Virus record (IMG/VR): IMGVR_UViG_3300008110_000447
Span: 1-26,172 of that record
Length of the DNA stretch: 26,172 nucleotides
Source of the DNA: a virus
Reading direction: 5' to 3' (one strand)
The translations under genes and the position numbers were made by a program. Positions 6,496 through 15,319 of this stretch are shown in pieces; the stretch's first letter is position 1, and each line of letters starts with the position of its first letter. The notes beneath the pieces are model-generated. The model did no database searches. It worked only from the letters and a program-made list of their open reading frames with translations, and had not been told where the DNA came from.

Positions 6496-7629
6496 ATGGC
6501 AACAACAGTTGAAGGACTATTTAATTTACCAACAGCAGCACAGGCTGGTCAGCAATACCTTGAAGGTATGATGTCCTCTCCTGCCCAACTGAACCAGCTT
6601 AGCTTGTTACAACAGGCAGTGGCAATGGGACGTGATGCTGGTGCTGGTGTAGGCTATGTTGGTGGACGTTTGTTAGGTGGTAAAGCTCCTGATGAGATTC
6701 GCATTGAGGGTGTGAACCAAGCAATGGCAGAAGCTACTAGAATTGGTGGCACAGATGCAGAGATATATGCCAATCTAGCTAAGGGCTTGGCTGCTCGTGG
6801 GCTTACACAAGATGCTATGGCTGCAACAGAACGTGCTCGTACTGCTAAGCGTGATGAGCAAGCAATGACATTGGCAGCAAGCCAAGAAGCTCGTGCTGTT
6901 AAGGGTGAAGATCGTGCTGTCTCTGCTGAGCAACGTGCTCTGTTAGAAGAGGAACGTAGAGTACTTGCTGCTAGACAAGCATCAGAAGAATATAAACAAC
7001 GCATGAAAATATATCCTCTTGAGATTCAAGCGAAAGACTTGGCTCTCAGGAAAGCTGAGCAAGACCTTAATGGTGCTATGGGTGAGGCTACTATGGCTCA
7101 AGAAGCTTTGACCAAGGGAGTAAATCCAAAGACTGGTCAGCCATTAACAGCGGAAGAGGAAAGAGCTTTAAGAGCACGCCTTGCACAGGCACTTCTGGCA
7201 ATCAATGCTGAGGCTACTAGAATTACTCAAGAGAGAGCAGAGCATGAGCTTAAGATGAAGAAGTATGAAGCAGATATTAATCAAAGCAATGCAGCAGCAG
7301 CAGCGTCTAAGACAGCTAGTGGCATGGGCGCATTTAAACAGAAGGCTACTATTCAAGTTCCCGGATTTACTCCAATGGACAAGCCTACAACCTACGAGGT
7401 TGGTACAATGAATGGTTATGGACAGGTGAGAGGGAAGGATGGTAATCTGTATAACAACGTAAATGAAGCCGCACGTGCACAAGGCATTGGTGGTGCTGCC
7501 GAAGCCCCTGCTGCTTCTCCTGCTTCTCCTGCTGCTACTCCTGCTGCTAAACCTACTAAGAAACCTGATCCAAAGTCTTTCTTTAGAAGCTCAGAGCCCG
7601 GAGCTTATACAGACCCAATGGGAAATTAA
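6496..7629 (+). CDS. internal virion protein candidate, long coiled coil
   Basis: 377 residues. The short N-terminal region (about 1-110) is Ala/Gly-rich. A very long Glu/Arg/Ala/Gln coiled coil follows, from about 110 to 270 (AVSAEQRALLEEERRVLAAR and on). A small domain comes next (FKQKATIQVPGFTPMDKPTT, YGQVRGKDGNLYNN), then a Pro/Ala/Ser low-complexity linker (about 335-355) and a polar tail. I do not recognise a named family. Its place between two ejection-type proteins suggests a virion-internal or scaffolding-like structural role. The Shine-Dalgarno AAGGA lies at 6486-6490. It stops immediately before the next ATG. Confidence 0.65.
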   Translation: MATTVEGLFNLPTAAQAGQQYLEGMMSSPAQLNQLSLLQQAVAMGRDAGAGVGYVGGRLLGGKAPDEIRIEGVNQAMAEATRIGGTDAEIYANLAKGLAARGLTQDAMAATERARTAKRDEQAMTLAASQEARAVKGEDRAVSAEQRALLEEERRVLAARQASEEYKQRMKIYPLEIQAKDLALRKAEQDLNGAMGEATMAQEALTKGVNPKTGQPLTAEEERALRARLAQALLAINAEATRITQERAEHELKMKKYEADINQSNAAAAASKTASGMGAFKQKATIQVPGFTPMDKPTTYEVGTMNGYGQVRGKDGNLYNNVNEAARAQGIGGAAEAPAASPASPAATPAAKPTKKPDPKSFFRSSEPGAYTDPMGN

Positions 7630-9654
7630 ATGGCAGACTATTATGCCTTAGAAGATGCTCTTGCTGCTGGTCTTACTCCAGCAGAAATTGTTCCTGCCTT
7701 AGCAGATAGGAACAACTATGACTATCAGGCTGCTCGTCAAGCAGGAGTTACTGATGATCAAATTATTGCTACCCTGATGGGAGAAACTTCTTTTACAGCA
7801 GCCATGAAGCGTTTCATCAATGCTGGTGGCAGCAGTATTAAAGGGGCAGTAGACCTCTTCGGTGGCCTTGATAAAGAGAGAGCTTTAGCAGAACGAACAG
7901 CAGCACAGATTGCTTCTGCCAATGCTCCTGTTTCTGGCATGGTTGGTGAGTTTGCTGGCGCTATTGCAGACCCTGTTACAGCCCCTGCCTTTGCTCTTAA
8001 AGCCTTGAAGGGTGCAACCCTTGTTGGCACTATGGCTAAGCAAGGCGCAGTGCAAGGAGCCACTGGTGGCTTCTTAGAGCCTGTCCTCACACCAGAAGAA
8101 AGCCGCTTGAAGAATACCATTGTTGGTACTGCTGTCGGTACTGTCTTTGGTGCTGGCCTTGGTAAGGCAAGTGATGAGGTTATTAAGTTTCTTGATAACA
8201 GAGCCATCAAAGCAGCAAACACAGACACCACTAAAGCTGCCATTGATGATGTGGCTAAGTTTATTGATAACCCACCAAGCAAACAAGCAGCAGAGCTACA
8301 GGCACAAGCAGTTGATTATAGTGTTCCTGCCTACTTACGTAAAGCAGAAGCTGAAGGCACTCCTGTTCCTGCTGTGCGTGAGCCTCTTGACCCTGTGCAA
8401 GCCAAGCTTGTTGAAGACCGCATTGCTAAGACAGAGGCTGAGATTGCTAAGCATGAGGCAGACCTTGCCAATGTACAGAAGCAACAACCAGAGAAAGAGG
8501 TTGGTGACTTCCTTGGTTTAAAAAACCCAACTAAAAGACCAACAGAGAAGCAAGTAGCTGCTTTGTTCAAGGCTCCAGAAGGACAAGACCTTCCTGCTAA
8601 GTTTGGCCTTGTTGCTCCAACACCAGAAGCCCCTGCTAAGCAAGTGGCTGCTTTGTTTAAGAGTGCAGCCCCTAGTGAAGTTCCTGTTATCAAACAACAA
8701 ATCGTTGAAGCTGCAAAGCAAGGAACAGCACAGCAATATTTAATTAGACAAATTGAAACCAAGAAGGCCGAGGTTGAAAGACTTAAGGCTGCTGTGTCCC
8801 CTGCCCCTAGAGAATTCCCAATACAAGTCGAGACAAGACAAGGAGTTTTGCCACAACAAGTGGCTGCTCGTGATGCTCGTGTACAACAAGTGTTGGAACG
8901 TACAGGCAGAGCAAAACCAATGCCTCCAGAAGCCCCTAGAATGGCTCAGGAAGCCCCTGTTCAAGGGGTTCCTATGCCAACCCCTACGGAAGTACCTACT
9001 GCTCCTACAAGAGGCTTCCAAAGTGGTGGCTCTGCTGCCACCCCTAGAGAGCTTCTGTATGCTGAGAGCGTTCCTTTCCCTACCAATGCAGAGAAGCTGC
9101 TTACTGGTGGACAAACACGTGGTGCTAACGTAGCCCCTGTCTCAGACAATGAACAATTGAATGATCTGTTCTCTAAGGCTGTTGGTGTCCTTGGTGCTAA
9201 GGGCAGACAACTGCGTGGACGTGGTGAGTTTGGTGGTAGCCTTGAAGGAACAGTGAAGGCTGGTCAGAAGGCTGCTGCTCGAATGGAAAGAGAAGAAGGC
9301 TCAATAGAAGATTGGGTATTTAAACAGAATGATGATGGTACATTCCCTAACATCGACAAGAGTTGGAACAGGGCTGAAGTCGAAGCTTTCCGTCCTGTCT
9401 ATGAAGAAGCTAGAGCCACACTATCTGCAAACCTCGCTGAGATTAATCGCTTGCGTGATGCAGGAGAACTTACTGACGATGCTTTACAAACACTAACATA
9501 CAGAAGCCAGCTACCAATTGGTATTCTTGGTATCTATCAGGGACAGAGAACAAAAGCTTCTGACACCCTTAATGCTTTCAAGCTGGCTAAGTCACAGTTT
9601 GAAGATGGCAAAGAAGTTAAAGGACTATTTCAACCCGGTGTTGATTGTCAATAA
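7630..9654 (+). CDS. large internal virion protein
   Basis: 674 residues. The N-terminal motifs LEDALAAGLTPAEIVPALAD and ARQAGVTDDQIIATLMGE are typical of large phage internal or polyvalent proteins. A hydrophobic Ala/Gly region covers about residues 95-180, including GTAVGTVFGAGLG (166-178), glycine-zipper-like and able to insert in membranes. The middle is a Pro/Ala/Glu-rich coiled region with a duplicated octapeptide KQVAALFK (307-314 and 337-344). The C-terminal third is better ordered (EDWVFKQNDDGTFPNIDKSW, YRSQLPIGILGIYQGQRT). No enzyme motif is evident. It probably forms part of the ejectosome. The ATG follows the previous stop directly, with only a weak GGGA upstream, so coupling is likely. 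Confidence 0.7.
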   Translation: MADYYALEDALAAGLTPAEIVPALADRNNYDYQAARQAGVTDDQIIATLMGETSFTAAMKRFINAGGSSIKGAVDLFGGLDKERALAERTAAQIASANAPVSGMVGEFAGAIADPVTAPAFALKALKGATLVGTMAKQGAVQGATGGFLEPVLTPEESRLKNTIVGTAVGTVFGAGLGKASDEVIKFLDNRAIKAANTDTTKAAIDDVAKFIDNPPSKQAAELQAQAVDYSVPAYLRKAEAEGTPVPAVREPLDPVQAKLVEDRIAKTEAEIAKHEADLANVQKQQPEKEVGDFLGLKNPTKRPTEKQVAALFKAPEGQDLPAKFGLVAPTPEAPAKQVAALFKSAAPSEVPVIKQQIVEAAKQGTAQQYLIRQIETKKAEVERLKAAVSPAPREFPIQVETRQGVLPQQVAARDARVQQVLERTGRAKPMPPEAPRMAQEAPVQGVPMPTPTEVPTAPTRGFQSGGSAATPRELLYAESVPFPTNAEKLLTGGQTRGANVAPVSDNEQLNDLFSKAVGVLGAKGRQLRGRGEFGGSLEGTVKAGQKAAARMEREEGSIEDWVFKQNDDGTFPNIDKSWNRAEVEAFRPVYEEARATLSANLAEINRLRDAGELTDDALQTLTYRSQLPIGILGIYQGQRTKASDTLNAFKLAKSQFEDGKEVKGLFQPGVDCQ

Positions 9655-9662
9655 GGAAAACT

Positions 9663-11681
9663 ATGGCTGGTAAATTTGATCCAAAGTGCACATTGAACAT
9701 CCTTGAGATGGCTGATATGCACAAGCTTGTTGATGACATTGTAAAGAATGGTCAGCTAACACAAGCAGAAGCTAACGCTTTGAAGAGTGAACTAACAGGA
9801 CGCATCATTAAAGAAGGTGCAAGCTTTAAGAAGATTAGAGCAATGACTGCTGAGTATATTATCAATGGCTACCTCACTGCCCCTACAAACATCTCAACCA
9901 ACATTATGTCTGGTGCTGGGCAAGTGCTATTCAGTCCATTGTTACGAGAGATGGAAGCCATTGCTGGTAAGGTGACAGCAAACAAAGCTGACCAACGTAA
10001 GATGGGTGAAGGCCTTGTTATGCTCAAGGGAATGCTCCAAGGCTTTAGTGAAGGCATGGACTTTGCTAAGGCTGGTTGGGTTACAGGCAAGCCCCTCGAC
10101 TTGAAGATTGATGCTGCCTCCTTTGGCATGACAGCTAAAGAGTTTAAAGATGCTCAAGTTAAATTTGGCTTCGATGATATTAGAGGAGAGGCTCTTAAGG
10201 AAGTGTTGTATGACCAAGCAAACCAAGCCATCCCCGGCACAATAGGCAAGGTGCTACGAGTTGGCTCCAAGGCTGGTGTGGCTATTGATGAGTTCTGGAA
10301 GGCCACTCTGCGTAGAATGGAATTTAATGCTAAGGCTTACAGAGATGCTGACCTCTTGGCTGAGAAGTTTGGTGTGTCTAAAGAAGAAGCCTATGCTAAG
10401 GCAATAGAGAATCGCATGAGTCCAGATAACTGGAATGAACGTATGCGTGAGACATTCGGTGTTAAGGGAACAACAGACATTGCCAACTTTGCCAAAGAGA
10501 AAGTGTTCCAAGAAAACCTTGGTGGTCTTGCTCGTACAGTACAAGAACTCAGAGCTAAGAATCCCCTTGTTGGTGCGTTGATTATTCCTTTTGTTAAAAC
10601 ACCATACAACATTCTTAAAGAAGGTGCAGCATACATGCCGGGCATTGGAGCCTTGGCACGTAAAGAAATAATTGATCCACTGGTAGGCAGAGGAACAGGG
10701 AAGTTTGATTGGGCATTGGCTCAGCCTGTGCAGAGAGAGCGTCTCATTGCTAAACAAATGATGGGCATGGCTGCAACCCTATATGTCAATGCTCTTGTAG
10801 AGGAAGGGGCTATAACAGGCTCAAGCCCTAAAGGAGATTTGCCTAAGTTCTCTGTAAAGATTGGAGACTCTTGGTATAGCTATGCTCGTATTGAGCCACT
10901 AGCCACTATGTTTGGTTTGGTTGCTGACATGCATCAAACATACAATGATTATAGAGCAGACCCCAAGTGGAATAAAGAAACAGCAGATAAGATAGCTGGA
11001 CACTTTGCTAAAGAAACTGCACAAAGCGTAGCTGATAACATCTTAAACAAATCTTTTGTTGAAGGTATTGCTAAAGTTATTTCTGCTGCTTTGAACCCAG
11101 AGAGATATGGTAATGCTTTCATAGAAGCCTATTCAACTACAGCTATTCCTGCTGGTGTGGCTGCTATTGCACGAGGCTTTGACCCCTATGAGCGACAAGT
11201 AGTGGGCTTCCTTGATAAGCTTAAGGGACGAATTCCTGGCCTTAGAGACACGCTGCCTGTGCGCTATGACAACATGGGACAACCTATTCAGACAAGCATT
11301 AGTGAAGTGCTTGCTGGTGTTAAAGTGTTTACACCTACAGAGCTACAGAAGCGTTTGAATGCAGTTGATGTAGACATCAAAGGTATTGGTAAGAAGGTGG
11401 GTAGGGTTGAGCTTTCAGCAGAACAACTGTCACGATATGGACAGCTTGCTGGTGGGTACTTCTCTGCTGGTCTTGAGAAGACAATGAACAGCCCACAGTG
11501 GGGAAAGCTTGATTCCTTCCAACAAGAATATTATATTAAATCAATTCTTGAGAAGAGTAGAAGTGCTGCTGCAAGACGCTTTGCTGGAGAACTATATAAA
11601 ACAGACCCTCAGTTTGCTGCTGACTTCTATAATGCTATCTTAGAACAACGAGGCTTACAGGGAAAATATGAAATGAAGTAA
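9663..11681 (+). CDS. large internal virion protein, last gene of operon
   Basis: 672 residues from the ATG at 9663, chosen because AAGGA at 9653-9657 sits 5 nt before it; an in-frame TTG at 9645 has no such signal. The protein is mostly helical. The N-terminal part carries TAEYIINGYLTAPTNISTNI, and the middle has NPLVGALIIPFVKTPYNILK (about residue 300), then DWALAQPVQRERLIAKQMMG, GAITGSSPKGDLPKFSVKIG and YSYARIEPLATMFGLVAD. I remember this PFVKTPxNILKxG...ITGSxP...YSYxRxEP pattern from very large phage internal or polyvalent proteins, where no enzyme activity is established. It is the last right-going gene. Its stop lies inside an 18-bp near-palindrome just before the terminator. Confidence 0.72.
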   Translation: MAGKFDPKCTLNILEMADMHKLVDDIVKNGQLTQAEANALKSELTGRIIKEGASFKKIRAMTAEYIINGYLTAPTNISTNIMSGAGQVLFSPLLREMEAIAGKVTANKADQRKMGEGLVMLKGMLQGFSEGMDFAKAGWVTGKPLDLKIDAASFGMTAKEFKDAQVKFGFDDIRGEALKEVLYDQANQAIPGTIGKVLRVGSKAGVAIDEFWKATLRRMEFNAKAYRDADLLAEKFGVSKEEAYAKAIENRMSPDNWNERMRETFGVKGTTDIANFAKEKVFQENLGGLARTVQELRAKNPLVGALIIPFVKTPYNILKEGAAYMPGIGALARKEIIDPLVGRGTGKFDWALAQPVQRERLIAKQMMGMAATLYVNALVEEGAITGSSPKGDLPKFSVKIGDSWYSYARIEPLATMFGLVADMHQTYNDYRADPKWNKETADKIAGHFAKETAQSVADNILNKSFVEGIAKVISAALNPERYGNAFIEAYSTTAIPAGVAAIARGFDPYERQVVGFLDKLKGRIPGLRDTLPVRYDNMGQPIQTSISEVLAGVKVFTPTELQKRLNAVDVDIKGIGKKVGRVELSAEQLSRYGQLAGGYFSAGLEKTMNSPQWGKLDSFQQEYYIKSILEKSRSAAARRFAGELYKTDPQFAADFYNAILEQRGLQGKYEMK

Positions 11682-11694
11682 CTTGCTAGTTACC
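11677..11694. repeat. near-palindrome copy 1, GTWACTNNNTAGTWAC family
   Basis: AGTAACTTGCTAGTTACC, overlapping the stop of the last virion gene and lying directly before the convergent terminator. Arms GTAACT/AGTTAC around TGCT. One of seven copies in the window. Confidence 0.8.
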
Positions 11695-11695
11695 A

Positions 11696-11727
11696 AAAAG
11701 AAAGGGGACTTAATAGTCCCCTTTTTT
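11696..11727. terminator. bidirectional rho-independent terminator
   Basis: Perfect 10-bp stem AAAGGGGACT (11701-11710) / AGTCCCCTTT (11715-11724) with TAAT loop, an A-run before it and a T-run after it, so it can stop both the right-going virion operon and the left-going replication operon, whose genes converge here. Confidence 0.92.
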
Positions 11728-11728
11728 G

Positions 11729-11914
11729 TTATTTCACAGGTTCATCTTCTAGATCGTAGAAGTCTCCAATGTAAACAGTAACGAATGGTAGCTTGATAAG
11801 TACACCAGCGAAGGCTACTACATTCTCCTCTTCACCGTTGGTAACGATGTGGCAGATGTCTTCGTTGTATTCAATATCGAAGCCAATGCCCTGACGGAAT
11901 TTAAACATAATCAT
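11729..11914 (-). CDS. small conserved phage protein downstream of RNR
   Basis: 61 residues starting MIMFKFRQGIGFDIEYNEDI, then a hydrophobic beta-rich stretch VVAFAGVLIKLPFVTVYIGD and an acidic end FYDLEDEPVK. The pattern FRxGxGFxIEYNEDICHxVT...VAFxGVLIKLPF is one I have seen in several podoviruses next to nucleotide-metabolism genes. No function is known to me. The Shine-Dalgarno AAGGAG precedes the ATG by 6 nt, just after the reductase stop. It is the last gene of the left-going operon, ending right at the terminator. Confidence 0.82.
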   Translation of the reverse strand: MIMFKFRQGIGFDIEYNEDICHIVTNGEEENVVAFAGVLIKLPFVTVYIGDFYDLEDEPVK

Positions 11915-11923
11915 AATTTCTCC

Positions 11924-13828
11924 TTAGATTTCACAAACACCAGACACACATGCAAGCATCTGTGTACCTTCAACATTGTCATCCACTTCAACTAAGCTGT
12001 CCCAATCAATCTCTTGTGGGGTTATAGCCATCAAAGCATCGTATTGCTCTTTAGTGCAATCCTCATAAGGAGCCTGTCGATACGAGCCACCATCATAGGG
12101 CAAGAAGGACACGCCACTCATCTCATCAAAATACTCCCACACAAAAGCTCCAACTTCCATCCACTCATGTTCCTTAACAGAGATGGTGACAGAGGGCTTA
12201 TGCTCACACCAGTGACGCTGGAAGATGAGCCACAAACGCAGATGCTCAAGGGCTGTTAAATCATCCCGCAACAAGGCTCCCTCTGGGGCTTTCTTAGGGA
12301 AGGTGAACACCATTGTCTGGTCAGGTTTCATCACACAAGGCTCTGCTTGAACCCCTGCTGCAATCAAGTGTTGCGTAAGAGGGTCTTTAATGTCTGCACG
12401 AACTCTACGATAATAATAGGAAGCATGACGAGCATGAATACCAGAAGCACTATCGGTAAGCTGACTGACAGTGCCAGAAGGTTTAACACATGTGATAGCT
12501 GCGGATTGTGGTATACCCAATTCTTTAGCCAGTAGTTCATTTGTCGCAATACAGACATTCTTAATTTGCTCCAGTAAAACACCCACACCCATATCATTAG
12601 GGTTATTCAGTCGTGGGTTGTCCATGATGCCTGTCATTGATACACCCAGCAGACGCTCTTCCTCTGTGTTCTTTTGCCACACCTTACGCAGATAAGGGAA
12701 GTGGGTCAAGGTGCTCTGGAATGTACCTAAGATTGTGGCTAAACGTGCCTTACGTTTCAAGCTATCAACAGTGTCATCAGAACGAACTACAATCTCAGAC
12801 AGGTTACAGAACTGATATGGTCTAAGAATAATCTCAGAACATGGATTAGTTCCAAAGTCAAAGTCAGGAGAACGTCTTCCATTTTTCTTTACAATATTTT
12901 TAGCTGCTTCACGATTGAACACACCACGCTCACCACTCTTGCTCTCATACAGGCTAGTCCATTCTTGCATGAAGATGCCCATGTCAGGACGCTCTGTGTA
13001 GCAAGCACTGTTATTAGCCAATGCACGTTGTCCATCTTTCTCCCACCATGCACCACTCTTAGCATGACGCATACGGTCATCAGACAAGTTGGACAAGCTA
13101 ATCATAGCACTGCGTCTGACACCACCAACAACTACAACCTCACCAATCTTACACATGATGTCATGGCACTCAAGGCTGTTGAGCTTACGTCCCTTGGCAT
13201 TCTTGAAGATGTTTGTTACAAAGGCAAAGAGTTCCTTCAGGGGTTCCGGGCCACTAGCACGTCCACCAAATACCTTCAGACGAGCGCCAGCAGGACGCAC
13301 CTTAGACACATCGAACTTAGGAATCTCACCTGAGTAGAGCAAGGCAATGCACTGACGCAGAGCCTTAGCCCAACCTTCTTTGCTGTCTGACACTACAATT
13401 GTGGTATCGCTGTTGAAGAGTTGTTCAGGAATCTCAGGAAGCTTCTGTATAAACTGACGTTCAACAGAGAAGCCAACCCCTGTGCCACACAGCAGGATGT
13501 ACATAGCCTCATCGAAACTCTTAGGGTCATCTACAGGAAGATAAGAACAATTGTAGCCAGCAGTGTTGTCACGATCTAAGGCCTTACCAGCAGTCATCAC
13601 ACTACGCATAGAAGGCATAACCTCCATGTTGTAGATGGCATTGTACAATTCTTTGTACATCCCATCAGCAATAGTGTAGTCATGTTCCTTCTTTAAATGG
13701 TCTGCCATGAAAGACAAGTAACGAGCTACTGTCTCATCCCAATTCTCACGTCTTTGTTCACTATCCAAGTAACGAGCATATCGACTCTTAGCTATGAACT
13801 GCTCATAACTTCCCATATATGTCTTCAT
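11924..13828 (-). CDS. nrdJ: class II (B12-dependent) ribonucleotide reductase
   Basis: 634 residues. It reduces ribonucleotides to deoxyribonucleotides with adenosylcobalamin as radical source, supplying dNTPs for phage replication. The sequence follows monomeric class II reductases (Lactobacillus leichmannii RTPR type). Cys94 (GYNCSYLP) would be the first redox cysteine. NPCSE gives Asn328, Cys330 (thiyl radical site) and Glu332. Cys341 is 11 residues after Cys330, as in RTPR. CVKPSGTVSQLTDSASGIH is the phosphate-binding region. The C-terminus ends in a CVSGVC tail (Cys627, Cys632) for re-reduction. It is about 100 residues shorter than RTPR. Being O2-independent, it needs no NrdB partner and none is present. 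The host or medium must supply cobalamin. It starts in an ATGA overlap with a 52-residue gene. Confidence 0.93.
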   Translation of the reverse strand: MKTYMGSYEQFIAKSRYARYLDSEQRRENWDETVARYLSFMADHLKKEHDYTIADGMYKELYNAIYNMEVMPSMRSVMTAGKALDRDNTAGYNCSYLPVDDPKSFDEAMYILLCGTGVGFSVERQFIQKLPEIPEQLFNSDTTIVVSDSKEGWAKALRQCIALLYSGEIPKFDVSKVRPAGARLKVFGGRASGPEPLKELFAFVTNIFKNAKGRKLNSLECHDIMCKIGEVVVVGGVRRSAMISLSNLSDDRMRHAKSGAWWEKDGQRALANNSACYTERPDMGIFMQEWTSLYESKSGERGVFNREAAKNIVKKNGRRSPDFDFGTNPCSEIILRPYQFCNLSEIVVRSDDTVDSLKRKARLATILGTFQSTLTHFPYLRKVWQKNTEEERLLGVSMTGIMDNPRLNNPNDMGVGVLLEQIKNVCIATNELLAKELGIPQSAAITCVKPSGTVSQLTDSASGIHARHASYYYRRVRADIKDPLTQHLIAAGVQAEPCVMKPDQTMVFTFPKKAPEGALLRDDLTALEHLRLWLIFQRHWCEHKPSVTISVKEHEWMEVGAFVWEYFDEMSGVSFLPYDGGSYRQAPYEDCTKEQYDALMAITPQEIDWDSLVEVDDNVEGTQMLACVSGVCEI

Positions 13829-13983
13829 TTATTTCCTTCATTGTTTTGTAATATTCTTAGCACTGAATTGATAGCCTGAATAAGAATAAGCTGCTCTTGT
13901 AGTTCAATCTTATTTAGTGGAAGCACAGGTACAGGCCACCTTGCTCTTAAAGCATCCCAGAATTTTGTTACATCATCTGTCAT
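13825..13983 (-). CDS. small protein upstream of RNR
   Basis: 52 residues: MTDDVTKFWDALRARWPVPV, then LPLNKIELQEQLILIQAINS and VLRILQNNEGNK. It is probably a short helical protein. Not recognised by function. Support comes from ATGA overlaps at both ends (with the 51-residue gene upstream and nrdJ downstream), so it is held tightly within the operon. The ATG rides on the previous stop without a clear separate ribosome site. Confidence 0.72.
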   Translation of the reverse strand: MTDDVTKFWDALRARWPVPVLPLNKIELQEQLILIQAINSVLRILQNNEGNK

Positions 13984-14135
13984 CCGAGTTCCTTTTCGAG
14001 CTTGTCGGCCTTGTCCTCTAGTAAATCCATAAACCTATCAACAAGATCATCGCTGCTGATGTCCAACAATTCTAATATTGTAACACAGTCTTCTCTTCTT
14101 AGCAAGTCAGCGATGTCATACAGGGTGAGGCTCAT
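13980..14135 (-). CDS. small acidic phage protein, ELLDISSDDLVDRF type
   Basis: 51 residues, MSLTLYDIADLLRREDCVTI followed by LELLDISSDDLVDRFMDLLE and a charged end. The segment TxLELLxIxSxDLVDRFxDxxEDxxDxLExEL is a recurring small phage protein I remember from T7-like phages, with no function assigned. It is helical and acidic. It shares ATGA overlaps with both the phosphoesterase gene upstream and the 52-residue gene downstream. Confidence 0.8.
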   Translation of the reverse strand: MSLTLYDIADLLRREDCVTILELLDISSDDLVDRFMDLLEDKADKLEKELG

Positions 14136-14893
14136 GCGTAAGTCTCACGTAGGTAGTTAAGACTCACTGGCAGTTCATCGAAGCTACCTTCTACCACCTC
14201 ATTGAACATCCACACACCAGACCATGAGCCATTGGTTTGAGGAGTTAGATACTTCTCATCATGTTGGTAGCAGATGCCAGCAAACAAGCCTGTCATACGC
14301 TTACCATCAGCCCTACGAGCATAGGCAATGCCTCTGTCCTGTACGTGCCCCATGACACAACTCATATGCTTCTTAGCAAGCATCAACGAAGGCGAGCTAA
14401 CAGGCCTTCCCATAACACCAGAAGTAAAGTAATGACAATAAGCAATGCCGTCCAGCACCACAGGCTGAAGAAAATCATAACACTCCCAGCCATAAGAAGC
14501 GAGTTTAAGATCGTGATAGCCAATGAGGCCATCCAACTTTCTGTCGCTCTCAATAGCTCTTTGAATGCGTTCCTCATGGTTTCCCAATAGAAAGACAAGA
14601 CGTGGGTTCCACTGTTTGTCTTTATTTCTTTTAAGACGCTCCTGTTCAGTTTTAATCGGAGCAAGAAGAAGTTCCATTCCAGCATGCCCTGCTTCAATAT
14701 CCGCTTGATAAGTTCTGCCTTCAAAGCTTTTCTTCCCTATATCATAAATTGAAAGACTTGGCATATCCCAATGATCGCCAAGGTGAATGATTACATCTGG
14801 TTTCTTTTCTGCTGCATACTTGCCAACCCATTCCAGATGTTCAAGAGATACTCCGGGTTTGCATTGTGTGTCAGGAATAACTAAGTGTCTCAT
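14132..14893 (-). CDS. calcineurin-like metallophosphoesterase
   Basis: 253 residues. The phosphoesterase blocks are in order: D-T-Q at Asp8, GDHWD (Asp40, Asp43), GNHE (Asn105, His106), His154 (AYCHYF) and GHVQ (His183). These build a dinuclear metal site. Two usual histidines are replaced by glutamine: D-x-H is D-T-Q, and the closing G-H-x-H is G-H-V-Q. This looks like the phage-type branch of the family, whose substrates (RNA/DNA phosphates, cyclic or di-nucleotides) are mostly unknown. It sits between two small genes in the replication operon, overlapping both by ATGA. Family confident, substrate unknown. Confidence 0.85.
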   Translation of the reverse strand: MRHLVIPDTQCKPGVSLEHLEWVGKYAAEKKPDVIIHLGDHWDMPSLSIYDIGKKSFEGRTYQADIEAGHAGMELLLAPIKTEQERLKRNKDKQWNPRLVFLLGNHEERIQRAIESDRKLDGLIGYHDLKLASYGWECYDFLQPVVLDGIAYCHYFTSGVMGRPVSSPSLMLAKKHMSCVMGHVQDRGIAYARRADGKRMTGLFAGICYQHDEKYLTPQTNGSWSGVWMFNEVVEGSFDELPVSLNYLRETYA

Positions 14894-15147
14894 TGGTCTG
14901 TTAGGTTTTCTTTAATGTAGGTAGCCAAAGGGTCATCAAACTGTTCATTGAATTTTGCTTCAATATCATAGCCATAGACATGACCCAAGAAGCGAGCAAA
15001 GGAACGCAGCACATCAGGCCATCGTTCATTACCATCGAAGCTGGCATACTCTGTTAAAATTGTATCAGGGTATGTGCGATGATCAATTTCACAATTGTAT
15101 CCTTTTGTTTCTACATGAAACATGTAACGTGTCTTATCATTGTCCAT
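14890..15147 (-). CDS. hypothetical phage protein, 85 aa
   Basis: MDNDKTRYMFHVETKGYNCE at the start; the middle is RWPDVLRSFARFLGHVYGYD and the end KENLTDQ. The WPDVLxxFxxFLxxVYGYDI part looks like a small alpha/beta phage protein seen in other podoviruses; no function known. The start overlaps the previous gene by 11 nt, with GGAG 6 nt upstream of the ATG. It ends in ATGA with the phosphoesterase. Confidence 0.82.
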   Translation of the reverse strand: MDNDKTRYMFHVETKGYNCEIDHRTYPDTILTEYASFDGNERWPDVLRSFARFLGHVYGYDIEAKFNEQFDDPLATYIKENLTDQ

Positions 15148-15319
15148 CTTTATTCTCCGTTTCTGGTACTGCTAATGACTGTCCCTGTGCAATGGCTTCC
15201 TTCAGCAAAGCAACCAAGCCAAAACGAAGCAGGGCTTCTTTGCCCTCCTTGTCTGCTTCAAAGGCGCAGTCTGCTGAGCCATCTTCATTCTCATTAAACT
15301 TTGTAACTGTAATATTCAT
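15137..15319 (-). CDS. hypothetical phage protein, 60 aa
   Basis: MNITVTKFNENEDGSADCAF then EADKEGKEALLRFGLVALLK and a polar tail. The pattern of an acidic N-terminal strand pair followed by one amphipathic helix is seen in many small phage proteins. The Shine-Dalgarno AAGGAG is 8 nt before the ATG. It overlaps the 100-residue gene by ATGA. Confidence 0.8.
   Translation of the reverse strand: MNITVTKFNENEDGSADCAFEADKEGKEALLRFGLVALLKEAIAQGQSLAVPETENKDGQ

Noticed and set aside
7758-8282. 174-codon minus-strand frame opposite the large internal protein
   Set aside because: Complement of an alanine-rich gene, which is naturally open on the other strand; no ribosome site.
10254-10757. 167-codon minus-strand frame opposite the last virion gene
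   Set aside because: Antisense to a well-supported long gene, cysteine/serine-rich shadow composition, no start signal.
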